A DNA stretch of 64,000 nt from Helianthus annuus (Eukaryota > Streptophyta > Magnoliopsida > Asterales > Asteraceae): NCBI RefSeq assembly GCF_002127325.2, contig NC_035433.2, positions 129,774,695 through 129,838,694 on the forward strand, given 5' to 3'. A model generated the notes under the pieces. The model saw only the letters and a program-made list of their open reading frames with translations, was not told the origin of the DNA and did not search any database. This document shows positions 39,369 to 53,000 of this stretch, piece after piece (position 1 is the stretch's first letter; each line of letters begins with the position of its first letter). Both the position numbers and the translations under genes were made by a program.

Positions 39369-42300
39369 GAGGAAAACAAAAGGAAACGTGAGGATGACAC
39401 CTCACGAAGATCGGAGAAACGACACAGAGGGAACAACGACCATAAGAAAGGGTCGGGATTTAAGAAGGGAGATCATCAATCGGGTGAAAAACCCAGATGC
39501 AAGACCTGCAAGAGACACCATTTTGGGAAATGTCGTTTGGAAGCGAAATCCCAGTCTCACGAGAAACGATGTGGAATCTGCAAGTCCACAGACCATAAAG
39601 CCTTAGATTGCAAGAAGATTAAGGACGCAACTTGTTTTGGTTGCAATGAGAAAGGGCACATCCGGCCAAATTGCCCAAAGAATGCGAAGAAAGCTGACGA
39701 CGGAAAGAAGACTAATGCGAGAGTCTTCAGAATGGACGCCAAGGAAGCAGTTCTAGACGACAACGTCATTACAGGTACTTTTCTTGTAAATGATGTTTTT
39801 GCTAGAGTCCTATTTGATTCAGGAGCTGATAAGTCATTTGTAGATGATAAGTTTTGTAAATTGTTAAACCTTCCTGTTAAAACCTTAAGTGTGAAATATG
39901 AGGTGGAATTAGCCGATGGAACCATAGAAACCGCCTCGACTGTTCTAGATGGATGTGTTATATCCATTAGGAATCATTCTTTCCCGTTATCCTTGCTTCC
40001 CTTTAAGCTAGCTGGATTTGATATAGTGATAGGCATGGATTGGTTATCGAGTAACCAAGCCCAGATTCTGTGCAACAGAAAGCAAGTAGTAGTGAAGACT
40101 CCGTCTGGTAAGTCACTTACTATTCAAGGAGATACCCAGCATGGATTGCCTGAGCAAGTGTCCATGCTCAAGGCATCCAGATGCATGCAGAAGGGATGTG
40201 TCATTTATATGGCACAAGTTACCATTGATGAACCGAAGCCGAAGATTGAAGATATCCCTGTTATCTCAGAATACCCTGAAGTATTCCCTGAAGAACTACC
40301 CGGTTTGCCACCAGATAGGCAAGTGGAGTTTCGGATAGACATCATTCCAGGCGCTGCGCCTGTAGCAAGAGCACCATACAGATTGGCACCAACGGAGATG
40401 AAGGAGTTGAGGACGCAGTTGGATGATTTGTTAGCTAAAGGTTTTATTAGACCTAGCTCGTCTCCTTGGGGAGCGCCAATCTTGTTCGTTAAAAAGAAGG
40501 ATGGATCGATGCGTCTGTGCATCGATTACCGTGAGCTTAACAAGGTCACTATCAAGAATAGATATCCGTTACCCAGGATCGACGATCTGTTCGATCAGTT
40601 GCAAGGAGCAAGCTATTTCTCCAAGATCGACTTGAGGTCAGGTTATCATCAGCTGAAGGTCAAAGACGAAGATGTGCACAAGACAGCGTTTAGGACTCGT
40701 TATGGTCATTACGAGTTCCTAGTGATGCCGTTTGGGCTCACAAACGCACCAGCCGCATTCATGGATCTCATGAATCGCGTCTGCAAGCCTTATTTAGATA
40801 AATTCGTCATCGTCTTTATTGATGACATCCTTATCTACTCGAAGAGCCAAGCTGGCCATGAGAAACACCTTCGTTGTATTCTCAAACTTCTGCATCAAGA
40901 GAAGCTTTATGCCAAATTTTCGACGTGCGAATTTTGGCTTCGAGAAGTCCAGTACCTTGGACATGTGGTAAGCGAGCGTGGTATCCAAGTAGATCCCGCT
41001 AAAGTAGAAGCAGTCATGAATTGGCAGGAGCCGAAGACTCCTACCGAGATTCGCAGTTTCCTTGGATTGACAGGATACTATAGGCGATTTATTGAGAACT
41101 TTTCAAGAATTGCCGCACCCCTAACTTCGTTGACTCGTAAGAAGATTAAGTTCGATTGGGGCCCTAAGCAGCAGGAATCCTTCGATATTTTGAAGAAGAA
41201 GTTGAGCAATGCTCCAGTGTTGACATTGCCCGATGGCGTAGAAGAATTTGTGGTGTACTGTGATGCATCGCACACTGGTATGGGCTGTGTGCTCATGCAG
41301 AGAGGCAAAGTCATTGCCTACGCTTCTCGCCAGCTCAAGGTTCATGAGAAGAACTACACCACCCACGATTTGGAATTGGGTGCAGTTGTATTTGCTTTGA
41401 AGCTATGGAGACATTACTTGTATGGAACCAAGTGTATAATATATTCAGATCACAAGAGTCTTCAGCATCTGTTCAATCAGAAGGAATTGAACATGCGTCA
41501 AAGGCGATGGATTGAAACTTTAAATGATTATAACTGCGAAATAAGATACCATCCAGGCAAGGCAAATGTAGTTGCCGACGCCTTAAGCAGAAAGGAAAGG
41601 GTGAAACCAATCAGAATCAATGCCAAGCGCATTGAAATAAGAAATAATTTGAATGAAAGGGTGTTAGCTGCACAGAAGGAAGCTGTGATGGAAGCTAACT
41701 ATCCTGAAGAAAAGTTAGGAGTAACTGAGGAGCAGTTATCCTACGACAAAGATGGAATGCTACGCCTAAACGGACGAATATGGGTTCCAGTTTATGGAGG
41801 ACTTCGGGATGTTATCCTCCAGGAAGCCCACAGCTCTAAATATTCCGTTCATCCTGGAGCTGATAAGATGTACCAGGATTTGAAAGCAAACTACTTGTGG
41901 ATTGGTTTGAAAAAGTCAGTAGCTGAGCATGTAGCTAAATGTTTGATTTGTGCGCAAGTCAAGGCTGAGCATCAGAAGCCGTCAGGTTTGCTTCAACAAC
42001 CTGAAATTCCCAAGTGGAAATGGGAAATGGTGACAATGGATTTCATCACCAAGTTGCCGAAGACGAAAAAGGGAAATGATACCATATGGGTCATAGTAGA
42101 TAGACTGACTAAGTCAGCTCATTTTCTACCCATCAAGGAGACGTATAGCTCCGATATGTTAGCTCAATTATACGTCGACAAGATTGTAGCATTGCATGGT
42201 ATTCCTGTATCTATTATCTCCGATAGAGATACTAGATATACGTCGCATTTTTGGAAGAGTTTCCAACAATCGTTGGGCACTCGTTTGAATTTTAGTACGG

Positions 42301-43076
42301 CTTATCATCCTCAGACTGATGGTCAGAGTGAGCGTACTATTCAAACTTTGGAAGACATGCTTCGTGCATGTGCGATCGATTTGGGTGGTAGTTGGGATAA
42401 GAACCTACCACTGATTGAATTCTCCTACAACAATAGCTACCATTCCAGCATAAAGGCTGCACCTTTTGAGGCCCTATACGGTAGAAAGTGTAGATCGCCC
42501 ATTTGTTGGGCAGAAGTTGGAGATGTCCAGTTGTCAGGACCAGATATCGTTTTTGAGACGACGGACAAGATCGTGCAGATTCGCGATCGTTTGAAAGCTG
42601 CCAGGGATAGGCAGAAAAGTTATGCGGATCCTAAGCGCAAGGATTTTCACTTCGATGTGGGTGATAAGGTATTGCTTAAAGTATCGCCCTGGAAGGGGGT
42701 GATGCGATTTGGTAAGAAAGGCAAGCTAAGCCCAAGATACATAGGACCTTTCGAGATTATCGAACGTGTCGGGTCAGTCGCTTACAAGTTAAACTTGCCT
42801 GAAGAACTTAGCGCTATTCATAATGTGTTCCACATCTGTAATTTGAAGAAGTGTTTCGCTGACGAATCACTGGTTATACCGCATACAGATATACACATAG
42901 ATGAGAGTTTGAAGTTCGTGGAAAAACCTTTGTCGATTGAGGATCGACAGGTAAAGAATCTTCGACGGAAGTATATACCTATTGTAAAGGTCAAATGGGA
43001 TGCCCGTAGAGGTCCCGAATATACGTGGGAAGTGGAATCCACGATGCAAGAGAAATATCCTCATTTGTTTCAGTAA
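39369..43076 (+). CDS. element C gag C-terminus plus pol, in frame with upstream gag
   Basis: This is an uninterrupted frame to TAA 43074. Numbering from 38499: zinc-binding [26 protein letters not shown] and [14 protein letters not shown] (about 335-390). Protease DSG is at about 440. RT has [16 protein letters not shown] and catalytic FIDDIL (Asp about 775). RNase H has DHKSLQHLF. Integrase has the HHCC finger and catalytic Asp 1181, Asp 1242 and Glu 1278, the last two spaced DX35E. A GPY/F-like [13 protein letters not shown] and a C-terminal [16 protein letters not shown] chromodomain-like end follow. All catalytic residues are present, so apart from the gag stop the enzyme set looks competent. 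Confidence 0.93.
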   Translation, partial: EENKRKREDDTSRRSEKRHRGNNDHKKGSGFKKGDHQSGEKPRCKTCKRHHFGKCRLEAKSQSHEKRCGICKSTDHKALDCKKIKDATCFGCNEKGHIRPNCPKNAKKADDGKKTNARVFRMDAKEAVLDDNVITGTFLVNDVFARVLFDSGADKSFVDDKFCKLLNLPVKTLSVKYEVELADGTIETASTVLDGCVISIRNHSFPLSLLPFKLAGFDIVIGMDWLSSNQAQILCNRKQVVVKTPSGKSLTIQGDTQHGLPEQVSMLKASRCMQKGCVIYMAQVTIDEPKPKIEDIPVISEYPEVFPEELPGLPPDRQVEFRIDIIPGAAPVARAPYRLAPTEMKELRTQLDDLLAKGFIRPSSSPWGAPILFVKKKDGSMRLCIDYRELNKVTIKNRYPLPRIDDLFDQLQGASYFSKIDLRSGYHQLKVKDEDVHKTAFRTRYGHYEFLVMPFGLTNAPAAFMDLMNRVCKPYLDKFVIVFIDDILIYSKSQAGHEKHLRCILKLLHQEKLYAKFSTCEFWLREVQYLGHVVSERGIQVDPAKVEAVMNWQEPKTPTEIRSFLGLTGYYRRFIENFSRIAAPLTSLTRKKIKFDWGPKQQESFDILKKKLSNAPVLTLPDGVEEFVVYCDASHTGMGCVLMQRGKVIAYASRQLKVHEKNYTTHDLELGAVVFALKLWRHYLYGTKCIIYSDHKSLQHLFNQKELNMRQRRWIETLNDYNCEIRYHPGKANVVADALSRKERVKPIRINAKRIEIRNNLNERVLAAQKEAVMEANYPEEKLGVTEEQLSYDKDGMLRLNGRIWVPVYGGLRDVILQEAHSSKYSVHPGADKMYQDLKANYLWIGLKKSVAEHVAKCLICAQVKAEHQKPSGLLQQPEIPKWKWEMVTMDFITKLPKTKKGNDTIWVIVDRLTKSAHFLPIKETYSSDMLAQLYVDKIVALHGIPVSIISDRDTRYTSHFWKSFQQSLGTRLNFSTAYHPQTDGQSERTIQTLEDMLRACAIDLGGSWDKNLPLIEFSYNNSYHSSIKAAPFEALYGRKCRSPICWAEVGDVQLSGPDIVFETTDKIVQIRDRLKAARDRQKSYADPKRKDFHFDVGDKVLLKVSPWKGVMRFGKKGKLSPRYIGPFEIIERVGSVAYKLNLPEELSAIHNVFHICNLKKCFADESLVIPHTDIHIDESLKFVEKPLSIEDRQVKNLRRKYIPIVKVKWDARRGPEYTWEVESTMQEKYPHLFQ

Positions 43077-43112
43077 ATCTCGAGGTCGAGATTTCTTTTA
43101 AGGGGGTGAGGA

Positions 43113-46100
43113 TGTAACACCTCGAAAAATTTCGTCCAATAATGTCTTGACACGTGTCATAAGGTTCCGGTATGTGAAAATATACTTTAGAGGGACTAAA
43201 AGTGACAAACAGTGAAAACTATGGAACGTAAGGTTCCAAAGTGTCAACAATGGATAAATAGACTCTATGATAACCCTACATAATGTTTATAACCTTAAAT
43301 GGATGGATCATGGATCATACGAAGCGGAAAATGCACAAAAGTGAGGAATTACAAACTATAGGGGCCAAAAGTGTCAACATGTTGAATTTATACCTCTGAG
43401 TGAACTTTTGGCAGACCCGAAGCTTTGTAAAGCTAAAATATACTCACTAGAATATGTGGTAAAAATTTCATGAAGTTTCGATAAAGTATGAGAAAGTTAT
43501 GGCCAAAATCGTACTTGAGGGGTTAAAAGCGTCAACGTCGAATTTCATGGCTTTTTGGTTGAGCGCAAAGTTATCCGAGGACATTACCATGTTGGTAAAT
43601 GTCCCAAGGTTCTTAAAACCAAATTTGGGGGTTTACGAGTCAAAATAAGTAGCCGAAACATCACGTGCAAGGACAGGGACCAAAGCTGCCAAAGTTTGAA
43701 AGTGTTTGGCTGACCAGCAGGCCAGGCGACCCGCCTGGACAGACCCAAGCGGGCCGCGTGACCCTATCAGATGCAGAAATTCGCGAAATGGGCATTTTGG
43801 GTCCGAAATTTGAATGGGAAACAGCTTGCAACACCTCCTAAACTCACCAATGAGAATGCTTGCATGTTGGGACACCTGTGGAGCTCTGGCAACACCTGAT
43901 TTCATCATAAATTAGATCAAAAGCTCTCAATTTTTGGGCACATGCATTGTAAACAAGAACACTAGCAATTGCAAGAACTCTCAAGACTTCTCTAGGAGCT
44001 TTCTGATCATCAAGGCAGACTCCAAGTGCTTGCTAGGCTTCATTAGGACCTTGGTAATCCTTTATATCATCCTATAATTCGTTCTAGCATAGATTAATTG
44101 CTAAAAGTCAAACCGTTGTTCTTATAATTTGACTTTTCGATTAAACAAGTTTTACTCTGTCATTTCTCAAATTGAAACCACTGATATGTTGGTATTTATG
44201 TGGGAAACAAACCCTCAAAAGGGTATTCTCTGATTTCCACCTTATGCATGCTAATTGTCGAGTCAAAGATGTTATTAAAAAGTCAACAGAAATCGTTTTT
44301 GCGAAAAATAGCTTAAATGGTAATGTAGATGACATGCAATCAGTTTGATCATCAAAAATAAATTATAATGAATATAAGAATGTGTTTTATCATAATAAAC
44401 TCGACAATCCTTAGTATAAATACGAATCGGAACCGAAAGTCTTGTAAAACGACTTTTTCGTAGACTATCGATTCGGATCCGTGCATGCATGTTTGAGATC
44501 TGTATTGGAGCATATTTTTGACCATTTATATTTTAGTATAACTTCCTGGAATTTTTATGTCTCGAGTCTACACTTAGCCGATTCATTTGCATGTTTCCGA
44601 TTTATGCTTAAAGTTGACTATTTTGCCCTTTTTGATATAAAACGTGATTTTTGGAAAAGTGAAAGAGTAGAAATCTTTATTATTAATTTATAAACTTGCA
44701 CCGAAAATTTGAGGTCAGTTGGTGGTCCAGATTTTGAGTTATGACCGATAGCGTAAAACTAAAGCTTTATGTTTAATAAACGGCGCATTTCGCATATAAC
44801 CCATTTCAGGCCACGTTTTGATATAAAACTTTTTACCCACTGATGTTATATATTATTTTGGGATTTTTGATGGTTTTTATTTAATTTTTGGCTGAACGTA
44901 TCATGGATCGCTAAGTCGATTCGGTTAATGACGGTTTTGACCGTTTGAGCCATAAAATGAGTTTTATACATTTCTTTTGACCTCAAACCTTTTTCTACTG
45001 ATTTTATTTGTTAAATAAACTATTTTGAGCATTATGGAAATATAAAAATCTCAGCTTTCTTTTGAAGACCCGGAAACGGCTCTAAATCGCATTTTTAACA
45101 TTTTTAACGCATAGTAAGCGTTATACTCATTTTAAACATATAAGACTCATACCTACTGATGTATTTAGCATATTTTCATATAATAACAGTAAGTATAAGA
45201 TTTTGATCTCAGATTTCCAGTTTTGACATTTTTAGCCCTTGTGAAATTACTAAAATACCCCTACGGTGCATAGTTTGATTTTAAATGATAAGTTTTGTAT
45301 ACGGGTCATACCCTACTGTTATAACATGTCAAACTAAGTATACTTACTGTATAAATCAGACCTGTAACTCAGATTTCTAATTTAACTCTTTTATAATCTT
45401 TTAAATGACCAAAATGCCCTTCTAAGGCATAAATTGAGTTTAAAATCATTCGGGGCATAATAGAACATAACTTACTGATATTATATCATATTTAAAGCAT
45501 ATTATTTCAGGGAACTTGCATTCGACTCTTTTGGCTACCCATAACGCCCTTTTTGCGTTCGGTTCGGTTTACGTAACTAGTTTGCGTAAATTGACCGAAA
45601 CGGGTCAACCGTTATCATTTTTATCTCAAAATCCAGAATGTATTTAGTATACCCATATTATACAAGTATTCAAACTTGTCGGGTCTAAATCACATTCTAT
45701 CCGGTCTTTCGCTTAATCGTGCGCTTGTACCGTATCGTCCTTAAAACTAGCCGGTCAAAGCTTAGGCTTAAATAAAAGACCCGTTAGAAATCTAATAGGT
45801 TATTATAAACCTTTGTTCCAGATTAGGAGGCCCAGTAAAAGCTATCTACACTTACCGATTGTGATTCATACTTGCTCAGGTAAATACATTTTGACTTATT
45901 TTCCCTATACGGGCTTGGGGTACGGTATATAGAATACCGCTTGATCGAGCGCACAAATCCTGCGCCTTGGGTGTACAGTCTTGAATAGTTTGTGCGACTC
46001 GTTTAAACAGTCTTGTCTTACTTTAGGCTTTGGGGGGGGGGGTTATTGACCGTGTCCCGGATATCCTTGGCATTATCTTACGAGATGGTCAGGACCAGAG

Positions 46101-46655
46101 CACGGGGTGTAGGCGTACACCCGACGTGTATAACTCTTTAATGTGGTGTGTCATTTAATCTTTAGCCCGGACAGCAGATCCCGGGCCACCAAAAGTACGA
46201 GTACATGTAATTCGTTCACAAGTTTATATTGCATAATTATCCCAAGTTAATAAAAATATTTATGCCTTGTGCATTTAAATCAATTTTCAATCATTTTCAA
46301 AATGAGTCGGTTGATTTGTATTTACCAGTGTAAACTGACGTATTTTTCCCAAAAGGTTAAGTGCAGGTACTACACGAACTAGGCTGGCTGTTTCCTAAGA
46401 GCGTCCACTATAGTCTCGCAAGCTCGGACGACAAATAAACTGTTGAACAATATATCTTATTTTATTTGATCCGCCTGTGGATCCGTTTCAACTACTTGTG
46501 ATATTTATTATTGCATTTAATTTAAAGTTGAAATGAATCTATTTCTGCTTCCGCTGTGCATTATTATGTTGTGTTGTTTGTCTATGACGATGCCAACTAC
46601 GTCACTGTACCCCACACCGGGCCCACCGGTGACACGTGGAGATCGGGGTGTGACA
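43113..46655 (+). repeat. element C 3' LTR
   Basis: 3543 bp. It matches the 5' LTR apart from scattered single changes and a longer G run near 46031. The purine tract AAGGGGGTGAGGA lies immediately upstream. Confidence 0.93.
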
Positions 46656-47274
46656 ACACTTGTTATTTTTAGTAGCCTTTTTATAATAAATTAACCCTTA
46701 TTATTATTTGTTTACCTCAAGGATGTTTCATTTAAACTATTAGAGATCTAGGGTGAGGATCAAATCGGAAGTTTATTTTGGCTAGGAAGGATAGGAAGCA
46801 ATAAGATTATGACATGTGACAAAATTTAAAATGAAGGGGAATGGTATTTTAGTCATTTTTATCCAATCTTCTTTCTTCTTCTTCTTCTTCTCTGTAACTT
46901 CAAAACCCACCATCTTCAACCTTTTCTTCACTTTCTATCTCAATAATCATTACATTATAGTGCAATTTTCATTACAAATCAATGATTCAAACACCCAATC
47001 AACGTGTTCTTCAACTTTTTTGAAGATACCCAGTTTAATTTTCATACAATATTTCATTTTTTCCCGTGATTTTGAAGCGAATCACTCGATTCGTTCCATT
47101 CAATCGCTGATAAGTGTTTCTAGCATTCAAATTTCGTCAATCGTTGAAGAAATCTGAAGAAATCGGCTTTGATCTATGTAAGAAAATTTTGAATTGCATT
47201 TTTACGATCTGGGTCTTTGAATTGAGTCATTGCATTTTCCAAATGAATGAAAAAATATTTTTTTTTTATTTTCA

Positions 47275-47705
47275 GTCAATTGCGTTTTAGAAATAACACA
47301 TCTTATTGTGTTTTTAGCACATTGTGTTTTAGGTAAAACACATTTTATGTGTTTTTAGTCAATCGCGTTTTAGGAAAACATATTTTTTATATGTTTTTTG
47401 GTCCAATGCGTTTTAGAAAAACACATTTTGAAGTGTTTTTAGTTCATTGCGTTTTAGAAAAAACACTTTCTTTTATGTTTGTTGTCTATTGCGTTTTAGG
47501 GAAAAACACATTTTTATGTGTTTTTTGGTCCATTGCATTTTAGAAATATATATTTTGAAGTATTTTTAGTCCATTGCATTCTAGAAAGAACACTTTTTTT
47601 TTGTGTTTTTAGGCCATTGCGTTTAAAAAAAAAAGACATTTCTTTGTGTTTTTTATCAATTGCGTTTTAGAAAAAAGTCATTTTTACGCTTTTTGTCCAT
47701 TGCGA
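47275..47705 (+). repeat. ~42-bp minisatellite in MULE copy 1
   Basis: About ten degenerate units share TCCATTGCGTTTTAGAAA, ACACATTTT and GTGTTTTTAG. The same family, better preserved, is at 62852-63420 in copy 2. Confidence 0.75.
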
Positions 47706-47861
47706 TTAACGCAACTGGGTTTTCAAAAAAAATCGAAAATATAGTATTAGTTTACTTGTTTTAAAGATTAAAAAATGCTCGTTTTTTGTGCAATTTTTGT
47801 AAAAATTAATGTCGTATGAAAGAGTTATTAACGTTTAAAAAATGGGGGGGGGGATTGGAGG

Positions 47862-48548
47862 TAAGGGTGAGCAGAAAATCGAAAAAACCGAACCGTAACC
47901 GAAATAACCAAAAAATCCGGACCGAAAAAACCGAACCAAAACAAAAACCGACGGTTCGGTTTTCGGACTTTTAATAATATTTCGGTTCGGTTTTTGGATA
48001 ATCATTTTCAATAATCGAACCGAACCGATAAGTTTTAATAGTATACCAAATCTATATATTTTTATGTTTAAGTTATTTAAGTGTTTACCCATGCTACTAA
48101 GAATTATTAATTTTATTCTTATTTGTTAAATATTTATAATAAGAACATTACCGTGTTTATTTATCATTAAAATTATCCATTGTTTACAATAACTAACAAA
48201 GTTTAATATAAAAATTAAATGGTTTTCAAAGTATTATAAAAGAAAACGTTTTAACAGAAACTTTGGAGTAACATTAAAATAGATTAGAATGTTATGTTTA
48301 TGTGAATAATATTAATTTAAAAGACTAAATATATTAACTTTAATGTAAAAATTTAAGAAAGATTCTTAAACTTTGAACAATACTTTTAAATTTTGAATCT
48401 TACATAATTTGTTTCAAAAACCAAAAAAACCGAAAAACATAACCGAACCGTACAAAAACCGAAAAAACCGAAATCGAATGGTGTTTACAAAACAAAAACC
48501 ACGGTTTTGGTTTTACCAAAAAACCGAACCGAAACGTGCACACCCCTA
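47862..48548. mobile_element. hAT-type MITE nested in MULE copy 1
   Basis: The ends are TAAGGGTGAGCAG and the inverted CGTGCACACCCCTA. A perfect 8-bp duplication ATTGGAGG flanks it (47854-47861, 48549-48556). MULE copy 2 has the unoccupied site (one ATTGGAGG near 63556), confirming the boundaries. Both ends carry many AACCGAACCG/CGGTTCGGTT words. There is no coding capacity. Confidence 0.9.
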
Positions 48549-48747
48549 ATTGGAGGAGAGAGAAATTATTGCCTTTAATTGACTAGAATGCCCCTGGACA
48601 AACTCACGCGCTTCTTTTTTTTTTCTTCAATTTCACCTATTTAATCTTAGCCATTGATTAATAATTAGATGGTTTCCTATCTAAATAAACTTCGTATATT
48701 ATATCCTAGAGACTAGAGATCACTTAAAAAAGCACAAAGAGCTAAGT

Positions 48748-48935
48748 GGGTGTTTGGTCTAGCTTTTTTTAACAAAGCTTATAGCTTTTTAGTTTTTTTT
48801 TTTAACAAAATAAGCTTAACTAGTGGGATTTCCTCGCGGTACGTGGCAGAAATTTGGTTGATATCGATATCGGTCTGTTATGGTATCAACACTTGCTATA
48901 GCGACAAATAAAAACCGAAAAAATAAAGTATTTAT
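48748..48935. mobile_element. left half of a TGTTTGG-type MITE and unassigned spacer
   Basis: GGGTGTTTGGTCTAGCTTTT at 48748 is the left end of a common plant MITE type; no matching right end follows directly. From about 48827 the sequence changes to an unassigned repeat (GTGGGATTTCCTCGCGGTAC). Element D is inserted into this repeat at 48935, and its other part resumes at 61695. Confidence 0.4.
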
Positions 48936-49322
48936 TGTTGGAACCTGAAGGTTTATACATGTAGGTTTGCATAGTATAGGGGTTGTTTTGTGTATTTCTC
49001 TAATATATGTGTATGGGCCGATTAGGTGGTTTGGGTTATGTCGCAACCGGGTTAGCTTGTGGGCTTAGGTTTCGGCCTAGATAGTTAGTATTTAAACAAA
49101 CCTCAACCTTAGGGTTGAGGTCGTTGGTTGAATAGGAGGTTGCGAGTTCAAGGCAGAGTCTTGTATCAGTCTTTGATAATCATTGAATGCAAGATTTCGG
49201 TTTGTTACTTGTTCATTGTTTTCATCTTGGTTATTATATTTATTCTTGAATCACCCATTGATTGGATTCCGCACAATCAATAGGTTGTTTGATATCATTG
49301 AGAGATCCTCACGGGTTTTACA
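48936..49322 (+). repeat. element D 5' LTR
   Basis: TGTTGGAACCTG to GGGTTTTACA, 387 bp. AGTATTTAAAC near 49088-49098 may serve as the TATA element. I found no difference from 61303-61689. Confidence 0.95.
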
Positions 49323-49324
49323 AT

Positions 49325-49338
49325 TGGTATCAGAGCCA
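49325..49338 (+). other. element D primer-binding site
   Basis: TGGTATCAGAGCCA, complementary to initiator tRNA-Met, two bases after the LTR. Confidence 0.92.
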
Positions 49339-49623
49339 TTGAAGCCATTCAAGGGCTCGGTTTTGATATCATTCGGATTCAAGAATCGTGTGTGCTACTG
49401 ATCTGTTTTGTTGCGTGTTTTTGCAGTGATATATTCAAACTGTTCATGACCGATTCATTAAAATTATACTGATTTTGGTTTGTTGATTTCTGAAGAATGT
49501 GTTTGCTGATTTTACGGGAAGTTGGTGGTCAACAAATTCAAAGATTACAATATCTTTGAATTTTGGAAGTGCTGAAAAATCGGGATTGCGAGTAAACAGA
49601 TCTTATCGTTTATTCTTTTGCAG

Positions 49624-49930
49624 GTTTCGACTCGCAACCATCACTGTTGCGGTTCATCACGTTCTGGTTTCGACTCGCAACCATCTCTGTTGCGGTTCAT
49701 CACGTTCTGGTTACGACTCGCATTTACCACGGTTTCGGTTCATCCTGTTTCAGTTGCGACTCGCAACCATTTGTTCAGTCTCCACTCGCAACCAAAGCAG
49801 TTTCGACTCGCAACCTCAGTTTCGGCTCATTCTGTTTTAGTTTCGACTCGCAACCACAACTCGCAACCACAGCAGTTACGACTCGCAACCACAACAGTTT
49901 CGACCCAGCTGTTACGACTCGCAATGACAC
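49624..49930 (+). repeat. array of TTGCGACTCGCAA-like palindromes upstream of gag
   Basis: About ten copies of a word like GTTTCGACTCGCAACCA lie in the leader, between the primer site and gag. The core TTGCGA-N-TCGCAA is a palindrome around one central base. A good splice-acceptor-like TTTATTCTTTTGCAG ends just before the array (near 49622). Open frames through the array come from the repeat and are not genes. Confidence 0.75.
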
Positions 49931-50006
49931 TGATTTACGGACATTTGAACTGTTGACTTTTGGACTTAAAACAAAATTAATTAATTAATTAACTGATTAA
50001 TTAAAT

Positions 50007-53000
50007 ATGTCGTCAAACAACAGTGAATTGACTGCCCTTAATCAACAACAAGAATTGGAGTCAAAGCTTGGAACTACAACACGCATTCCTAGGTTAACTG
50101 ATGCTAATGATTTTCCCGAGTGGAAGTGGCGCTTTGAACAGCATCTGAAGGTTAAGGATTACAAGCTGTGGCGAAGCATTTTGAGAGGACCTAGGGAGAT
50201 TATGATGGAAAGCCCCACAGAACCAGATGTCAAAATAAAGAAGCCTCGAGATCAGTACACTGAAGATGATTTGCTCATTGTTGAAGAAGATGATCGAGCT
50301 CTTTCCTACTTAACCATGGGTTTGGGTCCTGATATTGCTATTGGTTTTCGCACCTGCAAATCTGCCAAAGAATTGTGGGATTCTCTGATCGAAGTATATG
50401 AAGGAAACGAAGATATGAAAGAGAGCCGAAGAAATTTGCTGCAACAAAACTTCAACAATTTCAACCATATTTATGGTGAAACGATAGACAATCAGATTCA
50501 GAGGTTTGTCAAGCTGGTGACTCAAATGCAAATGGAAGAAATTCATACTACAAACGCATCCACCAACAGACAGCTACTTAATGCACTGCCCAAGAGTTGG
50601 GATCATCATGTAGCCATGATCAAGAAAACCAAAGATCTTGCAAGATGTACTCTGTCAGAGATGATCTCACATATCAAAGCTTGTGAATTGGATGATAAGC
50701 AGAGAGAGACTAACTACAAGAACAGCATGCTGGCTGCAGGTTTCTCAATTGCTCCCACCACATCTAGCAATAGTAACACACCTCTTCTGTCTCAAGGAGG
50801 ATTCCAAATGTTTCGCAATGCTACATCTGCTAAAACTGCTCCCACTTCAGCAAATGTCTACAGCTCAGGGTCCTCTACTCAAGCTTCCCCTACAAGTGCT
50901 GGAAAGGTTTCTGCTGCTCCTTCTGCCTCCGTTGCGAGCAATGAGATGATTGCCTTTTTCTCGAAACAGTCAAAAGAAAATCTTGAAATAGCAGCTTCTG
51001 TCATAAACTGTTTGAATGCTTTTGCTTCAGGAAACCTTGGTCCTCCTAAGTTTTCCATGGATGATTTGGATCAAATTCATCCAGAAGATGTGGAAGAAAT
51101 GGATATAACTTGGCAGATGGCTATGGCAGCTTTTAGAGCCAAAAACTTTGTGAGGAAAACAGGGAAAAACAAATGGCAAGGTCTTACTTTTTCGGGCCCC
51201 GCAAAAATGCCATTTGAGTTTCGTTGCTATAATTGTCATGAACAGGGCCACTTGGCTAGGAATTGTACTAAACCCAAGGTGAATGGTGAACAAACTCCAG
51301 CGCAGCCTGCTGCTCCTGTTACACCCAATCGAGAAAGAGCTCTTGTGACTGCCACTGGTGTGTCTGCTGATAATGTCAACAGTGGAAGCCCACAACCGAT
51401 GGGATTGGCCCAAGCTTTGGTGGTTCAGCCTGATTCGCCTTTTGACTGGAATTCAGAGATCGAAAGACTTCACATCTCAGCTCCTGAAAATCAAGCCAAC
51501 TCGAGCAATATAGCTTTCATGGCCAGCGATGATCCATATCCAGTGAATGCTGATGTGAAGGTGGCACATGAGGAGGAGTCGTCAGCTGAAAACTTTGCCT
51601 TCATGACTCAAATCCTGTCAGCACCTGTCAAAGGTCTCACGAAAGAAGAGGTAATTTCTGTTTTCTGCACTCCTGAATGTAGGGAACGAGTTGAGGCCTA
51701 TAGAATCCACAACGCTGAGCTAATCGAAGACTATAATGAAATTAAACGGAAAAATTTCACTTTAACGAAAAACGAAAAACTTTTCAAAGAGAAAATCGAA
51801 GCTCAGCGTAAGGACATCGTTCAACTCAAGGACGATGTTAGTGTAGCTACGGCCCAACTCATCATAGTCAAAGAAAAACTGTGTGAGGTGACTAAAGAAC
51901 TGGAGAATGTTAGGGATAAATACCAAATTAATCAGTTAAACATTAAAAAATTCGATTCCTCCAGTAAATTAGTCAAAAATCTGTGTGATCAACAATTAGC
52001 ATATTCTAAAAAGAAAGGGTCGGGATTGGGTTATAATCAGACTCCTCCTCCGTACAATAACAATTACACGTACTTGCCTATGACCGAGGAGGAGATGCTG
52101 AATGAAAGTAAAATGACATACGGACCCAAAAATAACAAGCCCTCAGTGAATGTCGAAGGTCCCAAAAATAGCAAGCCCTCAGTTAATGTTAAATTTGCTG
52201 AAGAGCAGGTAAAACCAGAGACGTGTTTTGTATCAAAGGGTACTTTTGATCCTAACAGTTCTTCGTCATGTGCAGATAAAGTACCTGAAGTGATATGGGG
52301 AGATTTGTTTGGAAGTGAACAAGTTTTAGACTCTGATTCTTCTAAAACTTCTTTTGATAATACTAATTCTGGTTGTGTGTTTGGACAAGCGTTTTTGAAC
52401 TCATTTCATAGTTATGTTTCGTCTTCTTTTGGGCCTGATGTTTTGGGCAAAACAGTAAATGCTTGTGATGAACCTTTTGAAAATGCGTGTGATGATGAAT
52501 GTTTTACAACTGCTGAAAATTGTGATTTTGATGTCTCTGACTCTCAAGGTGAAAATAGTGTGACCAATGATGTTCCTCAGGACACTTTCAGTGAAACCAC
52601 TGAAAATGCTTCACAAGAGAATCAATCACACACTGATTTTTCGTGTGAATCAAGTTCAGTGGACGTTTCTACTGATGAATCTAGTGGGACCTCTTTGGAT
52701 GGCAACGATAAAAAGGGATCATTATTTGTTGATGACGTCTCAGCCTCGATTGAGACTGAAACTAAAAATGATCTACAAAACGAGAAAGAAGTCATTTTAA
52801 ATGAAAATTTGAAAGAAACTTTTTGTGAAGAGAATCCTAAACCAACATCTGAAACACCAACACAAAATGGTTTTCATGAAACAATAAGAAATGATAACTC
52901 TACTTTTTCAGATTCTCATGCTTGTGCCAGTGCTAGTTCTGATCCTCAGGTATCTACAAGCTCAGGGAAGGCACAAGCAAGTCAATCAAAACAGAACAAG

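Larger units (their letters stand above)
32605..46655 (+). mobile_element. element C: Tekay/Del-like Ty3/gypsy retrotransposon with 3.5-kb LTRs
   Basis: LTRs at 32605-36142 and 43113-46655 begin TGTAACACCTCG and end GGGTGTGACA. A perfect 5-bp duplication ACACT flanks the element (32600-32604, 46656-46660). A tRNA-Met primer site (36146-36159) and purine tract TTTTAAGGGGGTGAGGA (just before 43113) are in place. The interior holds a leader ORF, a hairpin-repeat patch and gag-pol. I count about 25-30 LTR differences by eye over 3.5 kb, so insertion is recent. Coding frames are interrupted only by in-frame stops. Confidence 0.95.
46751..48713. mobile_element. Mutator-like non-autonomous element, copy 1
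   Basis: The left end GGGTGAGGATCAAATCGGAA and GGCTAGGAAGGATAGGAAG match the left end of copy 2 (62182-63735). The right end (TAAATAAACTTCG) is a degraded inverted version. Flanks TAGAGATCTA (46741-46750) and TAGAGATCAC (48714-48723) agree in 8 of 10 bases, suiting a 9-10 bp MULE duplication. Inside are a minisatellite and a nested hAT MITE. No transposase is encoded. Short frames around 46816-47157 look incidental. Confidence 0.7.

Noticed and set aside
49499..49988. Three overlapping 112-113-residue frames before gag of element D
   Set aside because: All three frames are open only because the GACTCGCAACC repeat lacks stops. They overlap each other and lie in the leader.
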